64,000 bases of DNA from Bactericera cockerelli. Taxonomy: Eukaryota; Arthropoda; Insecta; Hemiptera; Triozidae. Positions 10,601 to 22,600 of this stretch are shown here, piece by piece (position 1 is the first letter of the stretch; each line of letters opens with the position of its first letter). Made by a program: the position numbers and the translations under genes. Location of the stretch: positions 22,608,570-22,672,569 of the forward strand of contig CM044957.1 in assembly GCA_024516035.1 (NCBI GenBank), in the 5' to 3' direction. The notes beneath the pieces are model-generated. The model was not told the DNA's origin. It did no database searches and worked only from the letters and a program-made list of their open reading frames with translations.

Positions 10601-13600
10601 ACTTGTGAATTGTGACATACAGGTAGTTATGCCTAGTACATATTGCTTAGAATTTGTAGAATATTCTACCCCCCTTCTTAATCATGTCAGAAGCAGGTAA
10701 TACTCTTATCACTTGATCAAATGAGACATACTTCTCATCTGTGGCATCGGCAATGTAGAGATTATTAGCTTTCTTTAAAAACATAACTTTAAGTTCGCCT
10801 TCTGACAATTTGAATGAAATTCTTCAATTCTAGTTTTAGATTGTTGATTGATGAATAGATCGTACTGAATAATAAAACAACGTATCTACTACATAATTAC
10901 TTAGTAGTAGGTTGACTTATACTCTTCATACTGGCAAATACAGGATGTATGGACACTACAGACACAAAACTGTTAGCGTAATGGGACTTCCTGTCTCGAG
11001 CCGACAGTCTAAATAAAGCACTACTATACTATACTATACATATACTATAGTAGTGTCCGTAACAGTAGTGTCCGCAACACTAAAAAAACCTATGAAGAGA
11101 ATAATGAAAAAAAAACAAGAAAATGTATTTCACTCACCTGAAACCTTTGGTTTTACTTTAGCCGAAATGGTTTATCAAAATTTATTTCACTGCTTTTTTA
11201 ACCTAAAAAAAACTATAAATTTTGTAACGGACACTACATTAACTTTTCAAATTTTCATCCTTCAATTTCATGAAAACAGTTTACTTCTAAGAAAAAAATC
11301 TGAAAAGGATAATAAATTGAAAGCATGTTTATTTTGAAGTTATAACAGTTGTTTATGTCCCATCCATAAAAACAGCTCATTTGACTTCTCTAAATTAGCT
11401 CCAGAATGCCAACCAAAAATTTTCTTTTCCGACCTCTCAAAAAGTTACTGAATTTTTGTTAAAAAAATAAAAAAATCGAAAAATCAAAACGGATTTATTA
11501 ATTATAAAATATTTACTATCTTCTGACAGCAATTAGGATACACAGTCATAACATTTATTTTTCACTTTTGAATTCCTCTTTTTCGTGGAATGGCCGTAAA
11601 TCATCTTAATTACAATCTATGATATCTACAGCCTTGTTTTGTTCAAAGAACTAAAACTTGTTTTAAAATATTTTCTATCACAACTTCCAAAGTTGACCCC
11701 TTTATTGCCTCCCCTGGTAATGATAAAAAATCAAAACCCAGTAGAAAATGTTTCCCCCTTCATATAGTTGAACATATGTCTCAAAATTTAAATCTGTTTT
11801 CTAGATATTTTGAGTGGCTCCTTTTATTGGCAGACCCTGTATGTATTGACGCCCAAATCCAATGTCTAGGAATCCTTTCATTGTTATTGATTTTCTTTAG
11901 TTTTAACATCCTGATTTGAGATAGTCACGATGGGGGTTTTAACCTCCATTTGCTAGGAATTGTACTAGCTACCCACAAGAACCTCACGCAGCATGGGTAA
12001 GACCAAAAATACCTATAGTTATTTATATTACGAGAGTTGTCCGTAAATTAAGGTCTCCATTTTTTTTTATTTATAGTAAACATCATTTTATTACAAAAAG
12101 AAGTACATATTCTGAAAGCTTGGACTGTTAGCTATTTTTCTATGTAGTCCCCGTCAGGATGGAGTCGTTCCGGAGTCGTTCCGGGAGCTTCTTCATACCC
12201 ACGTCATACCACTCTCCCGCCTACTCGCGAAGGAAGATATTGACAGGTGCCTTCAGCTCTTCGTCACTGAAAAACTTCGTTCCCCCCGTTTGAAAGAAAT
12301 AAATGAATTTGAAAGAAATAAATGTTTTGTTCTTGTTAATAGACCAGACTAAACCAGCTGGACTTGGAAATTTCCCAGCATGTGAAACACTACAAGGATA
12401 TAGATAGAATAAATCAACTCTTGGATTCATCTCAGTTGAATGTGTTGGGAGATATGTATGGTCAACTTCTCAATGATATTGATGTGCACCTCCTTTATAT
12501 TAACTCACATGTAAGTAATTTTTCTCATGATTTGAAACTATTATTACAAAAGACATTGATAGAAAATTGGAAACTGATAAATATGCTATTGCTATAATTC
12601 AGATTACTACCTTTAAGTTGTTTAAAGATTCACACTCAATTCTTTCTTATGTAAAAATATTATTTATCATTTTTAGTAGTGCCTATTTAGACACCCCAAA
12701 CTACTTTGTTAGAATCGAACTAGGATTAACAGCACTAGAAGCTAAGATATGGAAAATGACAATGTCTTTCTGGGTTAAGATTCTGTGTATGGATGAATCT
12801 AGACTCCCAAAAATGTGTTACTTGAGGCTGAAATATTTTACTGAAAGCGGTAGTTAGTGAGATAGGTCTATAATTCTCTATGCTCTGATGGTCCCCTTTT
12901 TTAAATATTGGTCTGATTATAGAAATTTCCAGGAAATGTCCCTTGTTCTAGGCACAGGTTAAAAATATGTTCTAGTGGTTTAAGTATGATTGATTTAATT
13001 AGTTTTGGTACTATTATTATGTGATCAAATTCTGAAATCAACTAAGAAAAATTCGTGTTGGGTGCTATCCGAACCAACTGAATTGCCAGATAACAAACAA
13101 TGATCAAAAGGAAACAATAAAAATAGAATTCAGGATAATAGGTACCTGATATACTTGGATTGGATTCCAGCGGAGTTACAAGGACAGCAGCGCCTACCTG
13201 GTGAGGTACGGGCATGCACTGAACCGCATCCTCACTTTGGTGAGAGGACAAGTAGGTGACACATTACGCAGCATTGCTTTAGCACCTGGAGCCCAATATG
13301 ACATGAATGCTGCCAGTGTAAGCACCAACTATAACAAGTTCCGTCTAGCTGCTGCTAAACTACGACCCATCATTGAGAATATTGAAATGCGCGCGGATAA
13401 GAGCCCTGAGTAAGTTTTGTTAGAAATCTGTGCTTTACAAGACTCATTTATCAATCTTTTAAAAGTTTATTAGAATGATTTAAGCCCATATGGACGAGAG
13501 GAATAAGAATTACAATTATCTGAATTATCACTTCCCTTCTGACCTGCGTTCGAGATGTAGTCTCTATTTTACATCGTAATATTATTTGGTTTTAAAAATT

Positions 13601-16600
13601 AAATTAATTTTATAATTTATTTCATTGTACCTGTGACAATTTAAATTCATTTTTTCCTCAAAGTGAACAAGTGTAAATACACCTAGTACTTAGCTAATGC
13701 AATGGCAAGCTCAGTGCATGTTTCTGCATACATGTAAGCTCAGTACAGGGAGACTGCACTACTCAGGCTTTATTACTAGCCCATCCCACTCTAAAGTATC
13801 CTGATACTATCTCAACCAATCTTTCATCATTATTTTACAGCGGGCTGCACCCACTTCACTAAGCCATCACACACCCACCACCCATACATCACACACACCA
13901 CACATTCACTCATCCACACACACATCAGAACGAGTCATTTTTTCCAATTAAGTTGGCTAGAGACCAACACTCCCCCCACTCCCCCAAATTATCTAGTTCA
14001 CTGTATTGTTTCCATTTAACCCTAGATACAGCAACTTGCTGACCGAGTGTGAGGGCTACTACCTGCAGGCTCGGCACTGCATAGCTCCTCACTGGGCGGG
14101 CGCTGAGCTGAGGGCCATCGCCCAGGAGAGACCCGAGCCCACGGGTCTGGTCAAGGCGGGGGTGTGCTTCTTGCTGCAGCTCTGCCTGGACGAATACGAC
14201 CTGTACGGGCATTTCTTTTCTCGACCTGGGGAGAGCTTTAAGTAAGTTCATCATGCGCTCCTGGTGAATTTAGAAAAGGTAAACTGAAAACAGAACGGGG
14301 GTTTTTTTTTTTTTAAGCTTTATTAGGAGGACAAAGTACAATGGTAACAGTATAAAATTAAAATAATAAAAAACAAACAAATGACAAAATAAATAAGTAA
14401 AAAAGAAAATAACAATAATGTTCTACCTAAAGGGCGGGGTTATTGCCTGTGGCAATCTCTTCCACCCAACCCTTAATTGTTGCATCAAAGAATCAAAAGT
14501 TACAAAACCATTAAACATATTACATTCATACCTCACAGTAGTTAAATCTCGACGCCAATCTTCTATTATAAAAGGATTTGTGTTTGTGTGTAGGTTCGGC
14601 TGTGTGTATGTGTGACGTGTGAGAGTGAAAAAAAAATATATTATATAAGTTCTCAGGAAAAACTTATAAATATTCACAACTCAATACAACTTAAATTTAT
14701 AAAAAAAAACTATATATTTTCATATTTACTTTTAAAAGATAAATTACACTTTTTCTTTAACTTTTTCAACATACTATTTACAATGTATTATTAATTATAG
14801 GGTAAAAGTAAGGACCAAAAAAAAGGGCCGGTTGATATTTTTAATTAAAACCTATTGCGTGTGGTATTGAATCAAAGGTATCGACGTCCTCATGCTTGAT
14901 TGAACATTTATAATGCGATAGTTGAATCTGTGTGAGGTTAACATTTCACAGAACTACTAATTATAGTTAGCTAGCTAGTAAGTTACCTCTAAAATTAAAT
15001 TAGTTTTAAATTTAGTCTGTAGTTCACTGACCATACCGTATCCGGCGAAATGGACCTGTGAAAACAAATAATTAAGTAAAACAAAAAAAAACCAAGTGTT
15101 TTTTATCTTCAAATTATTTCGAAAAAATAATAATTATTTCTTTGTGTTATGTCACAATTTTACTGGGTAATGCAGAATCATAGAATTTTTAAACCATTTT
15201 ATATTCCATAATATATCTTGTTTTGCCCCTAATTCCGCCACTGGTCGCTGCTCTCCTTAAAGCAGCTACTCATTTTGCCTCACGAGGTATGAATGGATCA
15301 AGAACATCCAAGTACAGAGCAGAAAAAATCCTGCTCTGCTGGGGATCGAAACCACGTCACCATGTGTGCAATGGTTTGTGCGCTATTCACTGATATATCT
15401 CAGTATACGCTAATATATTGTGGTATTCGCACGGATATATTTGCATATTCGCGGGGGACGTATGTCTCTTTGTATGCGCTTGAGCATTCTCGCTAAGGGA
15501 CTTTGCTATCCTGGAAATTCTTTGCTAATGTTTTTCATACTTTAAAAATCATCTACTTGCCTGCTCTCAAAGATAGTTTGAGATTAACTGGAGCATTTTC
15601 CTACAGATCATATATTGAAGAGTTGTGCACAAGCTTGTACGACATAGTGAGGCCTCTGCTGATTCACATGCAACATCTGGAGACCCTCTCGGAGCTGTGC
15701 ACAGTTCTCAGACATGAGGTGCACGAACAGATTCAGATGAACCGTGAGTATAGGAGTATACGTCTTCCCATTTCTTTCATTTAATTGTAATATCAATCAA
15801 TGCCCCCCCCAAAAAAAGTCAATTCTAGATATAAGAACTCAAAAGTCTATGAACCACAGGCGTTGATTTTCATTAAATTCATATTTGTTACTGTTCGGTC
15901 TATGGTATTGGTAACAGCCAACCCCCAATAGGTAGATAGTCACATAGGAACAGATTTGAAATTCATACAATACAAGACACCCAATCAATAAAGACATAGT
16001 AATATTTATAATTTTAATTGTAAAAGTTTTTACTGAAACAGTAACACGATATGTTTATTTTACTAAGTGTCTATAAGGAATTTTTTCTCTTATATCAAGC
16101 TTTGACTGTATCACATTGACTTTCGACGGTGAAATCGTTTGAAAATTCCAAGCCTGATGGATGCTTGTGTTGCAGCGGCGGCGCTGGAAGCTCTGCAGCG
16201 GGTGTGCCAGCAGCTGCTACAGGACACAGAGGAGCGGCTCGTGTTCCGCACCCACCTGTACCTCTCCTCCGACATCTTGCACTACAAGCCCTCGCCCGGG
16301 GACCTGGCCTACCCTGAGAAGCTGCAGGTCATGGCGAACATTGTCGAGTCCCTGTCCGAACCCGAGGAGAGAGGATTGCGTCGGGTGAGTGCAACATTAA
16401 AGAGATAAAGATAGAACCCGAGGATAGAGGATTGCGACGGGTGAGTGCAACATTAAGATAGAACCCGAGGATAGAGGATTGCGACGGGTGAGTGCAACAT
16501 TAAGATAGAACCCGAGGATAGAGGATTGCGACGGGTGAGTGCAACATTAAGATAGAACCCGAGGATAGAGGATTGCGACGGGTGAGTGCAACATTAAGAT

Positions 16601-19600
16601 AGAACCCGAGGATAGAGGATTGCGTCGGGTGAGTGCAACATTAAAGAGATAAAGATAGAACCCGAGGATAGAGGATTGCGCCGGGTTAGTGCAACATTAA
16701 GATAGAACCCGAGGATAGAGGATTGCGACGGGTGAGTGCAACATTAAGATAGAACCCGAGGATAGAGGATTGCGACGGGTGAGTGCAACATTAAGATAGA
16801 ACCCGAGGATAGAGGATTGCGACGGGTGAGTGCAACATTAAGATAGAACCCGAGGATAGAGGATTGCGACGGGTGAGTGCAACATTAAAGAGATAAAGAT
16901 AGAACCCGAGGATAGAGGATTGCGACGGGTTAGTGCAACATTACAGAGATAAAGATAGAACCCGAGGATTGCGTCGGGTTAGTGCAACATTAAGATAGAA
17001 CCCGAGGATAGAGGATTGCGTCGAGTGAGTGCAACATTAAGATAGAACCCGAGGATAGAGGATTGCGACGGGTTAGTGCAACATTAAAGAGATAAAGATA
17101 GAACCTAAAGGCCAAACTATAAATACAGGATTAAATTTTGAGATAAGCCAGGCTTAAAGCAGAGTTTCAGCCAATCAGATTACTAAAGCCTGAACTTGAA
17201 GGACACTTTGGCTTATCTTAACTTAATTCTAAGGGCCAAATTATGAAATAGGATTACAGTATTAATCTAAGCTCGAGTTAGGCAATAGTGTCCACCTATA
17301 CAATAATCCAGTGCTATAATTCCGCCTTGAGTAATTTGGATTTCCACATTCCAGGCGGGCTCTCACTCCTCCCTGCTCAGTGAGAGGAGTATGACGTGTG
17401 AGGAGGTGCGGAGCATCACCCGACAGGGGGGGAGACCAGGGCCTGTGGACCTGCAGGGCTTGTGGTAGGTAGAGATCAGTGGCTCACGATATCAAGTAGA
17501 ACATGCGCCTTGAGTGGTGTTCTAGAACTAGTTTATTTTGATCAAGCATAAAGATAAAGGGTGCAGGCTGGAAAATTTCTTTTTACTTTCCTTATCTCAT
17601 ATAGTGGAAAGTATCAAATAAAATTCAGGTCGACCCATTTAAAAATAGAAAGTTGTCACCTCAATTTCTAACTTTTAAACCACCCTGTATAAAAAAAATA
17701 TATCTTTAAGCGAATAATTAGGTCAAGTACCCTTGGATTTTTTTTTTTTTCTCAAAAACTCTATCAGGGGCCGAGTAATTTGAGGTGTCCAACTTTGGTG
17801 GGGAAAGCAGAGGTTTTTAAATATCATCAACCTACAAACCTTGATGAGCTTAAGGTTTTAATTTTCCAAACATTGCATAGGTATATTATTGATATGTTGG
17901 AATGTGTTCACAGAATTTTCCATAATTTTCTGCAGTAATTTATTCACGATGGTGGGCATCACATGCTACACATAATAAAAAAAAACAATTTAAAATAAAT
18001 TTTCATCTTTAAAAAGCATATTCCTCCATCTATAGTACTTTTTATTTATTATTAGCACCCTGTACAATGACACTCTAAATCATTGTAAAATAACAGAAGA
18101 GGAACCGATTAATATTGTAGTGTATTCAATGTGTCTATGTAGTACGAGCTACAGGTTTTCCTGAAAAATCATTCCATGAAATGACTTGAGAAGTACCTTT
18201 AATAGAAGTATCTTACACTGGTCACTGTGTCCAGTCTTAGCTTCTGATTGTGTTATAATTCTTTGCGTCCCAGGTACCCCCCAGTGCGCCGGACCCTGGT
18301 ATGTCTGTCCCGTCTGTACCGCTGTGTTGAGAAGCCTATATTCCAGGGAATATCCCAGGAGGCTGTCAGTATGTGCATTCAGAGTGTTGTCTCGGCAGCT
18401 GATAAGATATCCGCTACCAAGGTCAGTAAGAGAGGACAAAAATTATGAACAAAAAAAATATTCTTCTTTAAAATTTTGAATGAAACTTAATATTTAAAAA
18501 TATCCGAGGTTATAGTTAAAAGTATATTTACAATCTAATCAAACAAAACACATTTTATGTCCAAAATTATCACACGTATCAATGTTCACATAATTATTTA
18601 TTCAGAAAATTGGTCCAATAAAAGCCCGTATAAATATTTTCATGAAATTCAAAATTTTCGGTGTGGCTGGAAAACTGTTTTGCCTTAATGTAGGAACCTC
18701 GCGCTTTCGTGAAACACAATCTATTTTCGCGCCTAGTTACGAGTATAAAATAAAAATTGATAAAAGTTGGCGGGAAGTGGGCGAAAACAATAAAAGAAAA
18801 TACATATAAACTCTGTTTCGTGTTAATACAGCCCGGTGGCGAGTGCTACTTGACGAGCGCTCGCTTTCAATATTATAGTAGGTTGTAGGTACACGCCGTG
18901 GAAGGAACATTAAACTTTTTGAATGACTCATAATTTATTGTCAAGTGTTTCCAGAGACAGAAGGTTTTTTTGTTGGATTATAAGAACACCATTCATAAGA
19001 AAAATAAGATATGCTTAATGCGTGATCCTTAAAAACAGATTAATGTAGAAAAATAATGCAAAAATAAACAATAATATTTATTTTTGTTTCAGAGCCCCAT
19101 TGACGGTGAATTGTTCCAAATCAAACATCTTCTCATATTGAGAGAACAGATAGCTCCGTTTCAGGTGGACTTTACATCCAAAGAAGTGTCCTTAGATTTC
19201 AATAAAGTCAAAAGTGCGGGTAAGGATCAGATAATTTTAGATATTTATTCCTATGTTTAATAAATCCTTGTTTCTAGTTGCCAAGTTCAGTTTGATCTTT
19301 TTCTTTTTTATATATATATTTTTTAGATATTTGGTGAATAATAATTATTGTCTTAGGTAATTGTAGGTAGGTACATTACGTTTCTAGAACTTGTTAAAAA
19401 TATAAGAAGTTTCCTAAGTTATAGATTCGATCCTAAGATGGATGGCTTTTATTCAAGTACTGACCCATCAATCAAGATTCAGAAATGTCTCCTTTTGGTG
19501 GTTAAATATATAATATACATAGAATATTCTAGACAACCGATATCATAAACTGGCTAAGTCAGAGGATAGTTGGCAGTTAAACATTCAAAATGAGTAACTG

Positions 19601-22600
19601 AGAAAACTGGTTTTAATTAAAATTAAATGGTTTAGTACCAAGGTAACTTGGCCGCAAACAAGATAGCACTACCTTCATTGGCAAAACTTGGCCCTTTTTT
19701 CAACGGTTGTTTTTTTGAGGGATATCAATAACTTTTGTAAATGTATACCTATGGTTATGTAAATGTATGGTAAAAGGTAGACGACAAAAAAAGTAGGCTC
19801 TTAATATTGCTGCGCTAACCATAAAAATTATGAACTTATGCTTCACCACAAAAATAACATACTTCACCTTTTTTGTTTTGCTACATTCCGACCGAATGTA
19901 CTTCCTAAACCGATTAAATTGTACGGCACTGTCTAACTAGAAGTTCAAATCGTGATTTTTTCCTTCTATTTCGACATGGACCTCTAAAATCTTGCAATAT
20001 TAATGCTATACAAACAGTTTGGTTTTCATTTAAAACTTATCACACTTCGACCAAATTTGCTCACTAACCGACACCAAAGTGCCAGTTTTTATATTTTTCT
20101 CATTATGTTTTTGTTATTCCAAACCAACGTACGGAATTCAGGGTTCTAAATATTCAAGTTTCAATTTTAAGACATATTCAAATATTCATAAAGGCGCGTA
20201 TATGCTTCCTAAACCGACACCGTTTTACAACAGTTGAAATGCAAATTAGACAGGCAATAGGACGTTTTTTGGCAATTTCCTTATTTTTGGGGACTTTAGG
20301 TATAGGAGTTACAATTGTTTGCTTCATTGGTTATTTGGTAGAATTCCTTGGGGAACCCTCTTTCCTTTATGAATTCCGCTCTTCATCATCTAATTTGACA
20401 ACAATTATTTCAGCATACTCTCTTCTACAGAAGAAAGCTAAGATGTTTTCTCTAGACTCATCCAACTCCATTCTAGAGCTCCTACTAGAGGGAGCTCCAT
20501 TCATCAAGGAGAATACATTGGACTCAAGGAAAGAAGTAGATAGACAACTGAAGGCATCGTGTGAGATGCTGATCCGGCATGCCACCATCCAGGTAGCAGG
20601 CACGCTGCAGACCTTTGTCAATGAGGTAAATGAAATCTTTATCAATGATGTAAATGAAATAAACTACATCATACATTCTGCAACACAGGACATGAAACGA
20701 AAAGAACCCAAAATAATATGTAGCGAACCAAGGGCGAGGTTAAAGCTTGTGCCTTTCTCTTCCACCGAACAAATCGATCGTCTTGTTATTTTAACTATTT
20801 GATTTCAATCAAAAGAGAAACTTATTACCAACATAATAAACAAAAAAAGTTAGATTTCGTCAGATAGAACCAGAGAAAACGGGTCAAGAATAGTTGAAAA
20901 AGTAAATGGTCAGATCCTGGCGGATACTAGATAAAGCCAATTTCATACATTTATATTGACCACAGTAGTCGTCGTACAGACATAGGGGTGGTTTTAAAAT
21001 GTTCGTTGACAGTCAGTCTACTTTGATTTAAAAAAAAAATAAAAAAATGGGGAAAAAAAATAGATAAAAAAATTGACCTTAGCAAAATAAAATACCTACT
21101 GCTAAAACTATATCTTTTTTTTTTTAAAGTTGGAATATAATACAACTTTGTACATTCACATTTTTCCAGCTTATTTACTTTTGTTATTCATAATGTTTGA
21201 GTAGTGTATGAACCTATATTTTCGTACAAAAAGAACTGATATCCCCCCAAAAACACCACTTCGTGGTTTCAAAAGGAAGAAACACAGTAGAATGAGTGTA
21301 ATTAGCTAAAAATAAATGATATCTATTTCTCTGCACTCCTCTCTGAATTTCCCCTCTCTTTCGACTTCTCTGCTTTCCTCTCTGAATTTATCTTCCTTTA
21401 TGCTTTCTAGGGGTCATCCGAAACATTATTTCTCTTTAAATTTAGTTGTTGAATGGCAATAAAAAATGGCGGTCGCGGTGTAATTTTCTCGATTCAAATA
21501 AAAGTTCAGAAAAATCATACTACGACCGCCAGTTTTTATTGCCGTTCAACAAGTAAATTTAAAGAGAAATCAAGTTTGGGATGACCCCTAGGAAGAATAA
21601 AGAAAGATAAACATAGGAGGAATAAATTCAGAGAGGAGTGCAGAGAAATAGAAAGAGAGGGTATAAAGGTGTTCTCAATTTGATATCATTTATTTTTAGC
21701 AAATATACTCATTCTATTGAGTGGGGCGTTCTTCCTTTTTTAACCACGAAATGTTGTTTTTGGGGGGATATCAGTTCTTTTTGTACGAAAATATAAGTTC
21801 ATACAATCATACACTACTAAAACATTATGAATAACAAAAGTAAATAACCTGGAAAAATGTGAAAGTACAAAGTTGGCTTACATTTCAATTTTTTTAGCTA
21901 ATTATACTGATTCTATTGAGTGGGGCGTTCTTCCTTTTGTAACTACGAAGTGGTGTTTTTGGGGGGATTCTCACTACGCGCAGGGAACTCTTGAGCGTAA
22001 ATGAAAATGAAACGCGAGCACTACGAAAAATTACGAGCGAACAGCTTCGTGACAATATTTGTAGAATGTCTGAATAGCTGGGTTCATATACAAGTTTTGA
22101 CCTTTTCACTTCCCCTTGATTTATTTGTCTTGTTTGAAAATTTTCAATTTAATGTAACCATGTTGAAAATGTCACACATTTTTTTTTTTTAAAGATGAGT
22201 TCACAGCCGTTTTTATTTCGTATCCATGAAACAGGACCTACTGTAGACGCTGGTGGTCTGTGTTGTAGGCTGCCAGCCTACAACACAGACACAGCCGTTT
22301 TTATTTCGTATCCATGAAACAGGACCTACTGTAGACGCTGGTGGTCTGTGTTGTAGGCTGCCCATCCCGTAGTATGCCTCCCCTCTGATGGGCGAGAACT
22401 GACACAATACTTCCCAATTAGGTGCTGGGTCAACATTTCATTAGTATTTCTCCTCTCTTGCTAGGTGAAAGCCACGGACCCCAGCTCCCCGGCTCCTCCC
22501 AAGCCCAGCGCCTCCGCCATCGCCAGCCTAGTCCAGGACACCCTAAGGAGACTCAAGGAGCAGCTGCCTCCCCTGCAGAGGAAGATGGCACTCTACCTAG

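Noticed and set aside
16139..16408. Start of exon 8 or a separate gene at 16139
   Set aside because: The frame upstream of 16176 is intron. The acceptor TTGCAG and the phase from exon 7 fix the exon start, and reading past 16384 meets a stop.
20239..20802. A 187-codon ORF as a separate gene
   Set aside because: Only 20414-20625 is coding, as COG3 exon 12. The rest is intron that happens to stay open.
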